Source: Thermocladium sp. UBA166 (GTDB lineage Archaea; Thermoproteota; Thermoprotei; Thermoproteales; Thermocladiaceae). Taken from it: a stretch of 16,290 nucleotides of DNA. The DNA lies in the NCBI GenBank assembly GCA_002508315.1, contig DAHE01000036.1:13350-29639 (forward strand), given 5' to 3'. Positions 1 through 6,183 of the stretch are shown in pieces (within the stretch, counting starts at the first letter, position 1; the number at the start of each line of letters is the position of its first letter). The notes under the pieces were generated by a model. It saw nothing but the letters and a program-made list of their open reading frames with translations, was not told the DNA's origin and made no database searches. A program made the translations under genes and the position numbers.

Positions 1-750
1 GTTATTGGGGGGCCTCCGTGCGAGGCATTCACCACGGCCAATCCAAACAGGATGAGGGAACCCTTGGATAGGCTTTACGTCGATGAACTGGGTCAGCTAA
101 CCCTTAACTTCATACGGTTGGTCGGCGAGCTGAGGCCGATAGTATTCGTGATGGAGAACGTGGCGGCCATAATGGAGGGGGGACTGGAGAGCGCGTTGAG
201 GAGGGAGTTCGAGCGGGTTGGGTACCCCGTTTTCTTCAACGTGCTGCACGCGGAGGACTTCGGGACGCCCAGCGTTAGGCGGCGGGTCTTTATTTCCAAT
301 GTAAGGATAAATCCCCCCAGGCACGGCAGGATGGTCACGGTCGGCGAGGCGCTTGAGGGATTGCCTCCCCCGGACTCCGGTTTTCCCAATCACGAGACGG
401 TCACGGTCAGCAGCAGCAAGATGAGGAGGATACCCAGCGTGCCGAGCGGCTCCTCACTGTATAAGTTCAGGGGCGCGAAGCACTTGCACTCCAACTTCGT
501 TAGGCTGAGCGTCAATAAGGTGGCGCCGACGGTGATGGGGAGCGTGAGATTCATTCACCCCCTGGAGGACCGAGTGCTCACGGTGAGGGAGCAAGCGAGG
601 CTGATGGGGTTCCCCGACTCCCACGTGTTTCACGGGAGCAAGGATGAGCAATTCAACCAGGTGGGGGAGGCCGTGCCCGTTCCATTGGCTAAGGCAATCG
701 GGACAGAGGTGATGAGGGCATTGATGGAGGGTGAGGCTCGAAAACCTTAA
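1..750 (+). CDS. DNA (cytosine-5-)-methyltransferase, 3' part (5' end outside window)
   Basis: C5-cytosine DNA methyltransferase, which transfers a methyl group from S-adenosylmethionine to C5 of cytosine in a specific DNA site. The reading frame is open from base 1, so the start lies outside. Visible motifs in family order: motif IV GGPPCE with the catalytic cysteine (window codon 7), motif VI ENV (codons 52-54), motif VIII SVRRRVF (about 91-97), a short target-recognition region (about 110-170), motif IX (RLMGFPD), and motif X GEAVPVPLA (222-230). The usual PCQ.F(S) reads PCEAFTTANPNR here, a variant I believe occurs in some prokaryotic enzymes. The SAM-binding motif I is missing because of the edge. 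No restriction partner gene lies downstream; the next gene is a tRNA, so within this window it looks solitary. The stop codon overlaps the tRNA promoter element. The family is certain; the recognised sequence is unknown. Confidence 0.93.
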   Translation, partial: VIGGPPCEAFTTANPNRMREPLDRLYVDELGQLTLNFIRLVGELRPIVFVMENVAAIMEGGLESALRREFERVGYPVFFNVLHAEDFGTPSVRRRVFISNVRINPPRHGRMVTVGEALEGLPPPDSGFPNHETVTVSSSKMRRIPSVPSGSSLYKFRGAKHLHSNFVRLSVNKVAPTVMGSVRFIHPLEDRVLTVREQARLMGFPDSHVFHGSKDEQFNQVGEAVPVPLAKAIGTEVMRALMEGEARKP

Positions 751-755
751 AAAGG
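745..755 (+). promoter_or_regulatory. TATA element of tRNA-Lys
   Basis: The A/T core TTAAAAA (747-753) is centred about 27 bp upstream of the first tRNA base. It overlaps the stop codon of the methyltransferase gene. The tRNA-Thr gene has almost the same element at the same distance. Confidence 0.6.
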
Positions 756-807
756 CATGGCTCTCCAACCCATCGAGGGCCCGTAGCTCAGCATGGTGGA
801 GCGGCGG

Positions 808-826
808 TCCTGGCATGGAGGCCGAG
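808..826 (+). other. tRNA-Lys intron 1 (non-canonical position 30/31)
   Basis: A 19-nt intron within the 5' strand of the anticodon stem. The BHB has bulges GGT (806-808) and AGG (825-827) and a perfect 4-bp central helix (802-805 with 821-824). An outer helix pairs 798-801 with 828-831. The outer and central helices borrow bases of the D-stem and anticodon, so this structure cannot coexist with the mature cloverleaf or with the intron 2 motif. Confidence 0.75.
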
Positions 827-833
827 GCTCTTA

Positions 834-851
834 ACCACCGAGTCGGGAGAC
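834..851 (+). other. tRNA-Lys intron 2 (canonical position 37/38)
   Basis: An 18-nt intron after anticodon-loop base 37. The central helix is 828-831 with 846-849 (three Watson-Crick pairs and one T-G). The bulges are 832-834 and 850-852. The outer helix is the anticodon stem itself, which is complete only once intron 1 has been removed. Confidence 0.8.
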
Positions 852-1007
852 ACCCGTAGGCCGTGGGTTCAAATCCCACCGGGCCCGTCAAGCTTTGGTG
901 GCATTCAATCCGTGGGAGTAGTTCTTGGACTGTTCAAGGTAAATCCACGTTGAGAGTACACGAGGAAATAGTTATTAACGGGGAGGCCCTTCCCCACCCG
1001 ATCAAAT

Positions 1008-1349
1008 ATGTCCGCACCAACCGGTCAAGATCTGGCGAAATACGAGAGGATAGTAATAGACATGGACACTTGCATCGGATGCGGTGCATGCGTGTCCGTC
1101 TGCCCCTACAATGCGCTGGAGCTGGATGAGAACGGGAAGGCCAGGCTGATATGGGAGGCGTGCCCGGACTCCTTCGAGTGCCTCAAGGTGTGTCCCGTGA
1201 ACTGCATGTGGAAGACAAGCGAGGCCCCGGAGGAGTCGAAGTCGAAGCAGTGGTACAGGTTCAACAGGGAGTTGACTCCGGAGGAGAAACAGATATTCGA
1301 GCAGTGGAAGTCGAAGTACGGCGTGAAATCCGACCCAATAAAGGCGTGA
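1008..1349 (+). CDS. Ferredoxin, two-cluster [Fe-S] type
   Basis: Small cytoplasmic electron carrier of the bacterial-type dicluster ferredoxins, 113 aa. In thermophilic archaea these accept electrons from 2-oxoacid:ferredoxin oxidoreductases. The first motif is classical CIGCGACVSVCP (Cys 22, 25, 28, 32). The second is degenerate: Cys 52, 58, 62 and 66, spaced C-x5-C-x3-CP-x2-C instead of C-x2-C-x2-C-x3-CP, so the second cluster may be 3Fe-4S or unusually liganded. The C-terminal third (about 68-113) is charged, Lys/Glu-rich, and has no cysteine. The ATG at 1008 is chosen because the ferredoxin domain begins soon after it. An AT-rich stretch at about 969-979 is a possible TATA element, slightly far. 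The gene is monocistronic between the tRNA and a convergent gene. The exact electron partner cannot be told. Confidence 0.9.
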   Translation: MSAPTGQDLAKYERIVIDMDTCIGCGACVSVCPYNALELDENGKARLIWEACPDSFECLKVCPVNCMWKTSEAPEESKSKQWYRFNRELTPEEKQIFEQWKSKYGVKSDPIKA

Positions 1350-1377
1350 TCCGGGCGCTAAATCCTGGAAACACTAA

Positions 1378-1920
1378 TCAATTTTTACATTCAATTCTAA
1401 AGGGACTCCTAGACTTAATGGCATCCGCTATGCTGGACTTAACGCTGCCTAAATCCACGCATCCAATGCGTTGATCGCTCCATAGAAGCTCCATGGATCT
1501 CCTGGCCAATCTATAGAAGCCCACCTCCGATCCCTCCTGCAGCTTGGCGAAGGCCGCCGCCAGCACGATTAATCCCTGGATCAATTCATTCCTATCAATG
1601 CGCCAAACCCGCTCCAGCACCTCGTGGGCCTCCCAGAACCTCTCGGAGTTGAAGAGAGCGGCGAAACGGCGAAACGGGTCGGCAACTGCCTCCCCACCGT
1701 CTAGATCCACCACCTCCACATCGCCGCCAAGCGCGTCCCTCAACCGAGCGGCGTCGGTCTCCGCGTCATCGGATCTAGCGTCTATCTCCAAGTGGTGGCT
1801 GCCGACCCTCACGTTGATTACTCGAAGCCCCGCTGCCCTTAATTCCGCCATTAACCTACCCCGTACCTCCGCGGGGGACCCGCTTGGGACGGCTGCCACC
1901 AGGAATAGGTATCTACCCAT
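1378..1920 (-). CDS. DUF309 family protein
   Basis: 180-aa protein whose C-terminal half carries the DUF309 signature: LFNSERFWEAHEVLERVW (90-107) followed by a helix containing QGLIVLAAAF (115-124). DUF309 proteins are small all-helical proteins of unknown biochemical role. The Glu/His residues of the WEAHE motif resemble a metal or ligand site in known structures, but no reaction is established. The N-terminal about 75 residues look like an alpha/beta domain and are not part of the minimal DUF309 core. The ATG at 1920 is supported by an AT-rich element (1942-1950) centred about 26 bp upstream, suggesting a leaderless mRNA. It converges with the ferredoxin gene and is divergent from the acyl-CoA synthetase gene. 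Confidence 0.8.
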   Translation of the reverse strand: MGRYLFLVAAVPSGSPAEVRGRLMAELRAAGLRVINVRVGSHHLEIDARSDDAETDAARLRDALGGDVEVVDLDGGEAVADPFRRFAALFNSERFWEAHEVLERVWRIDRNELIQGLIVLAAAFAKLQEGSEVGFYRLARRSMELLWSDQRIGCVDLGSVKSSIADAIKSRSPFRIECKN

Positions 1921-1941
1921 TGCCTACGGTATCGGCAAGGG

Positions 1942-1950
1942 CAATTAATG
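1942..1950 (-). promoter_or_regulatory. TATA element of the DUF309 gene
   Basis: On the minus strand this reads CATTAATTG and is centred about 26 bp from the ATG at 1920, consistent with leaderless transcription. Confidence 0.5.
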
Positions 1951-1993
1951 CCTTTCCTCGAATCTCACTACTCACAAACTAAGGAGAATAATG

Positions 1994-2001
1994 CTTAAAA
2001 G
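1994..2001 (+). promoter_or_regulatory. TATA element of the acyl-CoA synthetase gene
   Basis: CTTAAAAG is centred about 24-25 bp upstream of the ATG at 2022, so transcription should begin at or next to the start codon. Confidence 0.55.
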
Positions 2002-2021
2002 TATGGATTAATTTTAATAGT

Positions 2022-3761
2022 ATGAGAAAAAGTGAGCTTGAAATATTTATAGAATCGCGTGATATATTGTTAGGGGAGGAAAGTTATGAGGAGGCCAGGA
2101 GGAAATTCCGCTGGCCTGGCGTCCGCAATTTCAATTGGGCGCTGGATTACTTCGATTCTCGAGATGCGGGGCGGCCCGCTCTTGTCTGGATAAATGATGA
2201 ACTGCTTGACTCCAGGGATAAGAAGGTATTCACCTACGGTAAATTAAGGGCCCTATCCAATTCCTTGGCTAATGGATTAAGGGAGTTAGGGCTTGGGCGT
2301 GGTGACGCGATCATGGTGATGATGAGCAATAAGCCAGAGCTATTTATCTCGTTTCTGGCAATAATGAAAATAGGGGGCACCATATCGCCCGCCACCACGC
2401 TCCTCACGCCGGGCGACGTGGAGGATAGAGCCAGGAGGGCAAACATAAAGGCCATAATAGCGGATTCCACAGTGATCGATAGAGTGGACAGCGTAAGGGA
2501 TAGATTGCCCACAGTCAAGGCGTTCATATCCACGGAGGCCAAGAGGGGGTGGCTGGACTTGGGGGAGGTGTATGAGGGGAAGCCGGAGAACTATAGGCCG
2601 GACTTCATGACTGATGCGCTCCACGACTCCCTGCTTCTCTACTTCACGTCGGGAACCACGGCTAAGCCCAAGATAGCTCGCCACACGTATGCATCGTATC
2701 CCGTGGGGCACTTGACGACCATGTATTGGACGGGGACTAGGCCGGGCTATCTCCACTATAACATATCATCGCCTGGATGGGCTAAGTGGGCTTGGTCCAC
2801 GTTCTTTGCGCCGCTGAACGCTGAATCAGCGTCGTTCGTATATGAGCAGGGAAAGTTCAACGCGGCGAGGCAGTTGATGGCGGTGGAGGAATACGGGGTA
2901 AACACCATATGCGCCCCGCCTACTGTGTGGAGGATGGTGCTCCTAGAAGACCTATCCAAGCACGACCTCTCGTCCTTGAAGGGAGCCACGAGCGCTGGAG
3001 AGCCTTTGAACCCGGAGGTCATAGAGCGGGTGAGGAGGGGGACCGGCGTAACGATTAGGGATGGATACGGGCAAACGGAGACCACGCTCTTGATAGGTAA
3101 TTTTCCCGGCATGACGGTGAAGCCGGGCAGCATGGGTAAGCCAGCGCCTGGATACGATATTGTGCTGACGGACGAGGAGGGGGGACCGGCTGGGACTGGA
3201 GTGGATGGGCACATAACGGTGAAAATGGAGCCCAGGCCCGTGGGCGTGATGATGGGTTACCACGACGATGATAGAAGAAACGAGGAGGTGTTCAGGCTGG
3301 GGCTTTACTGGACGGGCGATGTAGCCTTCATGGATGGAGATGGCTACTTCTTCTTCGTGGGGCGGGCCGACGACGTGTTTAAATCAAGTGATTACAGGGT
3401 AAGCCCATTCGAGGTGGAGAGCGAGTTGTTGAAGCACCCCGCCGTGGCTGAGTCGGCCGTCATCCCATCACCGGATCCACTGAAGGGGTCTCTGCCCAAG
3501 GCGTTTATAATATTGAGGCCGGGCTACTCGCCCAGCAGGGATTTGGCTCGCGATATATTTCTCTTCTCTAAGAAGAACATCGCGCCTTACAAGAGGCCCA
3601 GGATAATAGAGTTCGTGGGTGAGCTGCCCAAGACAATCAGCGGAAAAATACGGCGCGTGGAGCTGAGGAGCATTGAGCGGAAGAGGAGGGAGGAGGGCGC
3701 CCGGGGCGATTGGGAGTTCTTCGAGAGCGATTTCCCAGACGTGAGGGATATGAGGGTATAG
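2022..3761 (+). CDS. AMP-forming acyl-CoA synthetase (ACS/ACSM-like)
   Basis: 579-aa cytoplasmic ANL-superfamily enzyme that activates a carboxylic acid with ATP to an acyl-adenylate and then forms the CoA thioester. Motifs in order: A3 phosphate loop YFTSGTTAKPK (207-217), A5 YGQTET (349-354), A7 YWTGD (429-433), A8 hinge GRADDVFKSSDYRV (447-460), and A10 PKTISGKIRR with the catalytic lysine K542. All key residues are present and the length is normal. The overall pattern (PGWAKWAW segment at about 251-258, KSSDYRVSPFEVE) resembles medium-chain acyl-CoA synthetases and acetyl-CoA synthetase-like paralogues common in Thermoproteales. The substrate could be acetate, propionate, another short acid, or a medium-chain fatty acid; sequence alone does not decide. 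It is transcribed alone, from a TATA element directly upstream. Confidence 0.92.
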   Translation: MRKSELEIFIESRDILLGEESYEEARRKFRWPGVRNFNWALDYFDSRDAGRPALVWINDELLDSRDKKVFTYGKLRALSNSLANGLRELGLGRGDAIMVMMSNKPELFISFLAIMKIGGTISPATTLLTPGDVEDRARRANIKAIIADSTVIDRVDSVRDRLPTVKAFISTEAKRGWLDLGEVYEGKPENYRPDFMTDALHDSLLLYFTSGTTAKPKIARHTYASYPVGHLTTMYWTGTRPGYLHYNISSPGWAKWAWSTFFAPLNAESASFVYEQGKFNAARQLMAVEEYGVNTICAPPTVWRMVLLEDLSKHDLSSLKGATSAGEPLNPEVIERVRRGTGVTIRDGYGQTETTLLIGNFPGMTVKPGSMGKPAPGYDIVLTDEEGGPAGTGVDGHITVKMEPRPVGVMMGYHDDDRRNEEVFRLGLYWTGDVAFMDGDGYFFFVGRADDVFKSSDYRVSPFEVESELLKHPAVAESAVIPSPDPLKGSLPKAFIILRPGYSPSRDLARDIFLFSKKNIAPYKRPRIIEFVGELPKTISGKIRRVELRSIERKRREEGARGDWEFFESDFPDVRDMRV

Positions 3762-3784
3762 GTTCAGGGCAGTGGCTTCGCAAT

Positions 3785-3793
3785 CCTTAAAAG
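3785..3793 (+). promoter_or_regulatory. TATA element of tRNA-Thr
   Basis: CCTTAAAAG is centred about 28 bp upstream of the first tRNA base at 3818. It closely matches the element of the tRNA-Lys gene. Confidence 0.6.
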
Positions 3794-3817
3794 CGGTGGT
3801 GGTCGGCGTGATCCAAG

Positions 3818-3909
3818 GCCCCGGTAGCTCAGCCTGGTCAGAGCGCCTCACTGGTAAGGGGCCTTTCCAAGAAATGAGGAGGTCCCGGGTTCAAATCCCG
3901 GCCGGGGCT
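3818..3909 (+). tRNA. tRNA-Thr(GGT) with one intron
   Basis: Acceptor GCCCCGG (3818-3824) pairs with CCGGGGC (3902-3908), discriminator T3909 as expected for archaeal tRNA-Thr, no encoded CCA. D-arm is GCTC (3827-3830) with GAGC (3841-3844). The anticodon stem is CCTCA (3846-3850) with TGAGG (3875-3879). The loop CTGGTA plus A3874 gives anticodon GGT at 3853-3855. The T-arm is CCGGG-TTCAAAT-CCCGG (3885-3901). The gene is 92 nt against a 75-nt mature form, so 17 nt are intronic. Confidence 0.93.
3857..3873 (+). other. tRNA-Thr intron (canonical position 37/38)
   Basis: A 17-nt intron. The central BHB helix CTGG (3851-3854) faces CAAG (3868-3871) with one G-A mismatch, so the motif is imperfect. 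Splice sites A3856/A3857 and A3873/A3874 restore a 7-nt anticodon loop. Confidence 0.7.
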
Positions 3910-4017
3910 CTTCTTGGCTTAAATAGGACCGCTCTCGATCGTTCCATGAGTTCTGCATTTGTGAGGTCAGGGGTGAATGAGGCGTGCGCCGTTGCAATTA
4001 TGTGAATTTACATTCTG

Positions 4018-4410
4018 TCAGTAGACGTACGCCAGGAGGATCCCGCCGAGGCCCTGCTCCTTGGCGTCCACGTGGGAGAGCACTCCGTGTGACGTGGATA
4101 GGAATAGGAGGCCTATCTGCCGGGCTGGTAGGTACTTCTCCTCCCACGCCGGTATGTCCCTGCTATCTATGAAGAACCGCGGCTTCACAGGCCCTATTGA
4201 GTTTATGCGCCCCAACAGGTTAACCACGTATTTGCCGCCGCGGCCATCGTCTATGAACTCCACCTCCCCAACATAGCCGTACTTCTGCATTATGCGCAAT
4301 ACGTTGCCCACCAACTTCGATGAGGGCCACACCACTACCTTGCTATAGCCCCTGAACTCCGCGTTCCTTATGGTTATCAATGCGTTGGACAACACATCCA
4401 ACATTACCAT
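4018..4410 (-). CDS. rps8: 30S ribosomal protein uS8 (S8)
   Basis: 130-aa ribosomal protein that binds the central domain of 16S rRNA (helix 21 region) during small-subunit assembly. The archaeal start MVMLDVLSNALITIRNAE, the middle KYGYVGEVEFIDDGRGG, and the C-terminal signature LSTSHGVLSHVDA with a final GGILLAYVY are typical, and the length matches archaeal S8. It stands alone here, divergent from rpS2, rather than inside an spc-type ribosomal operon; dispersal of such operons is known in Thermoproteales. An AT-rich promoter element at 4432-4445 lies about 28 bp upstream of the ATG. Confidence 0.97.
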   Translation of the reverse strand: MVMLDVLSNALITIRNAEFRGYSKVVVWPSSKLVGNVLRIMQKYGYVGEVEFIDDGRGGKYVVNLLGRINSIGPVKPRFFIDSRDIPAWEEKYLPARQIGLLFLSTSHGVLSHVDAKEQGLGGILLAYVY

Positions 4411-4431
4411 GGAGATTCTGGGAACCTAGCC

Positions 4432-4445
4432 GTTTATTAATTTTA
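4432..4445 (-). promoter_or_regulatory. TATA element of rps8
   Basis: An A/T tract reading ATAAAATTAATAAA on the minus strand, centred about 28 bp upstream of the rps8 ATG at 4410. Confidence 0.55.
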
Positions 4446-4486
4446 TGCCGGGGGCCGGGGATGTGGATTCAATTTGGCCACGGCAA

Positions 4487-4496
4487 AATTTAAATA
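4487..4496 (+). promoter_or_regulatory. TATA element of rps2
   Basis: The core TTTAAATA (4489-4496) is centred about 26 bp upstream of ATG 4519. It lies inside the longer open frame that begins with TTG at 4474, so it argues that translation starts at 4519 and that the mRNA is leaderless. Confidence 0.65.
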
Positions 4497-4518
4497 CAGT
4501 CCGCTTATTCATGGCGTA

Positions 4519-5166
4519 ATGAGCGATAAGAAGGAGGAGCAGAGCGGCGGAGAGGAGTTATTGGTTCCCATAGAGAAGTACATGGCAGCCGGCGTCAGGC
4601 TGGGCGCCAAGATATCCAATAATTACTTGATAAAGCGCGGCTTCATATTCTCGGTTAGGCCGGATGGTCTCAGGATATTTAACTTGAAGAAGATAGATGA
4701 GAGGATGAGGACGGCGGCGAAAATGATGACCAGGTACGATCCATCTAAGATAGTGATTCACTCCGCTAAGCCGTATGGATTCAAGCCCATAGAGATGACT
4801 TGTAAATTCATAGGCTGCAAGGCGGTGGCGGGCAGGTTCATACCGGGCTCGTTCACCAACCCATCACTGGATAATTACATGGACGCGGAGCTTCTGATAG
4901 TGACTGACCCTAAAACTGATATTCAATCCTTAACGGAGGCGGCCCAAGCTGGAATACCCGTCATAGGACTCGTGGACACGGACAACGAGCCGAGCTATAT
5001 TGACCTAATGATACCATGCAACAACAAGGGCAGGGGTAGCCTAGCCTTGATCTTCTGGCTACTCACGAGGCAAGTGCTCCGCGAGCGCGGCGAAATACCG
5101 CCCACGGGGGACTTACCCGTCACGCCGGATGACTTCAAGACCAAGGCGACTGCCCAGCTCCAATGA
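4519..5166 (+). CDS. rps2: 30S ribosomal protein uS2 (S2)
   Basis: 215-aa archaeal S2 (eukaryotic SA homologue), a late-assembling protein at the head/body junction of the small subunit. Diagnostic segments include LLVPIEKYMAAGVRLGAKI, GLRIFNLKKIDERM, VAGRFIPGSFTNPS, and LIVTDPKTDIQSLTEAAQ followed by a VDTDNEPSYIDLMIPCNNKG segment. The reading frame extends upstream to a TTG at 4474, but a TATA element lies in that extension, so the ATG at 4519 is the better start (first residues MSDKKEEQSGGEE). In many archaea rps2 sits with RNA polymerase, enolase or mevalonate genes; here it is next to divergent rps8 only. Confidence 0.96.
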   Translation: MSDKKEEQSGGEELLVPIEKYMAAGVRLGAKISNNYLIKRGFIFSVRPDGLRIFNLKKIDERMRTAAKMMTRYDPSKIVIHSAKPYGFKPIEMTCKFIGCKAVAGRFIPGSFTNPSLDNYMDAELLIVTDPKTDIQSLTEAAQAGIPVIGLVDTDNEPSYIDLMIPCNNKGRGSLALIFWLLTRQVLRERGEIPPTGDLPVTPDDFKTKATAQLQ

Positions 5167-5213
5167 GAAACAATTAAGGGGGCTCACCCCACGTGGGCTT
5201 TGCATGCTTAGGC

Positions 5214-5228
5214 ATTATTTAATAATTT
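5214..5228 (+). promoter_or_regulatory. TATA element of the epimerase-like gene
   Basis: A 15-bp A/T tract centred about 27 bp upstream of the GTG at 5248. It supports this non-ATG codon as the start of a leaderless mRNA. Confidence 0.55.
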
Positions 5229-5247
5229 CCACTAAAGCTCCTCTCCA

Positions 5248-6183
5248 GTGAGGACGTTAATATTCGGGCTGGGCTTCATAGCGACCCATATAGCGATTAA
5301 GCTCTCGGAGTCGAGCGACGTGACGGTGACTTACAGAAGCCTCACCCCTGTAAAGAAGGTGTACGCCTCGATCCTGGAGGGCAGGGCTAGATTGATCAGA
5401 GCGGATCCGGCCAAGGATGAATTAATCGATCTAGTCTCGGACGCCGATGCCGTAGTGAATGCAGTAGGGGCATTAAGGGGGGACTTGAGGACTGCCCACG
5501 TCGACGTGCCAAGATCAATAGCGAGCGCGATGGCTAGGGCGGGAAGCGGGGGCACGTTGATACACATAAGCGCGTCCAACGCGTTGGGCCCCCAGGGCAA
5601 TTTAGTGAGGAAAGAGTCGCGTCACTGCGAGGGCGCCCGGCCAAGCAATGAGTACGAGGAGACCAAGTGCGAGGGGGAGAGAGCGGTTTTCGAGGAGGCT
5701 GGGAGGGGTGGGTATCCATTCGCTGTGATCAGGCCGACGCTGGTTTACGGTAGGTACGCCGCCCACAGCGAGTGGGGACTCATGTATAGGGCAGCCAAGG
5801 TCGGGTTCATACCCAAGATAGGGGTGAGGATCAGCGCGGTAAGCGCTGTTGACCTGGCTGCGGCAGTGGATGCATTGATACGAGCTAAACCGAGGGGGCT
5901 TTACATGTACCTCACGGAGTGCGAGCCCGTGCCCGTGGAGTCATTCATAAGCATAATGGCGAAGACATTGGGCAGCCGCGGCTTTGCTGTGCCCATGCCA
6001 GCTCGACTCGCCATGCTGGCGCTGCCCAGCAGCATTAGGAGGCTGGCCAGGTACGCTGGGGTGTTGTACGATTGCTCCAGCACCAGGGAATTGCTGGGGA
6101 GCATTGGGTTCAGGGAGGATGAGGTGGCCGGCAATGCGTTGTTCCTCAGGAAGCTGGAGGAGCTGGGAGTTGAGCTGGATTAG
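5248..6183 (+). CDS. NAD(P)-dependent epimerase/dehydratase-like protein (extended SDR)
   Basis: 311-aa extended short-chain dehydrogenase/reductase with an N-terminal Rossmann fold. The nucleotide loop is GLGFIATH (7-14), an unusual form of the usual GxxGxxG. NAVGALRG (71-78), SAS (108-110) and the catalytic pair YxxxK as YEETK (Tyr136, Lys140) follow, then IRPTLVYG (161-168). The substrate-binding C-terminal half resembles the atypical-SDR group related to complex I NDUFA9 and sugar-epimerase-like proteins. The substrate is not predictable: a sugar nucleotide, a lipid-linked sugar or a quinone-related compound are all possible. GTG start. The stop codon overlaps the stop of the convergent AmrS gene by 3 bases. 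Confidence 0.85.
   Translation: MRTLIFGLGFIATHIAIKLSESSDVTVTYRSLTPVKKVYASILEGRARLIRADPAKDELIDLVSDADAVVNAVGALRGDLRTAHVDVPRSIASAMARAGSGGTLIHISASNALGPQGNLVRKESRHCEGARPSNEYEETKCEGERAVFEEAGRGGYPFAVIRPTLVYGRYAAHSEWGLMYRAAKVGFIPKIGVRISAVSAVDLAAAVDALIRAKPRGLYMYLTECEPVPVESFISIMAKTLGSRGFAVPMPARLAMLALPSSIRRLARYAGVLYDCSSTRELLGSIGFREDEVAGNALFLRKLEELGVELD

Larger units (their letters stand above)
777..887 (+). tRNA. tRNA-Lys(CTT) with two introns
   Basis: Acceptor stem GGGCCCG (777-783) pairs with CGGGCCC (880-886), discriminator G887, no encoded CCA. D-stem is GCTC/GAGC (786-789/799-802); T-arm is GTGGG-TTCAAAT-CCCAC (863-879). The anticodon loop CTCTTAA puts CTT at 830-832, hence lysine. The gene is 111 nt and a mature tRNA would be 74 nt, so 37 nt must be removed. 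Two bulge-helix-bulge (BHB) motifs account for exactly this. Intron 1 is 808-826 (19 nt, position 30/31): central helix CGGC (802-805) with GCCG (821-824). Intron 2 is 834-851 (18 nt, canonical 37/38): central helix CTCT (828-831) with GGAG (846-849), flanked by GGG/CCC of the anticodon stem. After both are removed the anticodon stem is GCGGG/CCCGT, closed by one G-T pair. Assignment is by hand folding. Confidence 0.9.

Noticed and set aside
777..887. Reading the first tRNA as tRNA-Ala(GGC) at 812-814 or as a class II Leu/Ser tRNA with a long variable arm
   Set aside because: Neither gives a proper 5-bp anticodon stem and 7-base loop. The lysine model with two introns explains all 111 bases and the G discriminator.
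454..1129. Open frames running across the tRNA-Lys gene on both strands
   Set aside because: They overlap a confident tRNA and the methyltransferase or ferredoxin genes and show no protein-family signal.
863..1129. Plus-strand frame starting inside the tRNA and ending in the ferredoxin gene
   Set aside because: It is a shadow of the tRNA 3' end and the ferredoxin coding region in another frame.
2187..2330. TGATGA motifs resembling C boxes within the acyl-CoA synthetase gene
   Set aside because: No CTGA D box at the right distance, and the bases are explained by coding sequence. The same holds for TGATGA near 4730 (rps2), and on the minus strand near 12190 and 12560.
3910..4017. Possible C/D sRNA downstream of tRNA-Thr
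   Set aside because: TGAATGAGG and CTGT are only loosely like C and D boxes, and internal boxes are missing.
4474..4518. N-terminal extension of S2 from the TTG at 4474
   Set aside because: It would place the TATA box inside the coding sequence, and the extension does not look like S2.
5176..5190. GGGG-CTCA-CCCC hairpin after rps2 as a terminator
   Set aside because: The stem is only 4 bp, there is no T-tract after it, and archaeal termination does not rely on such hairpins.
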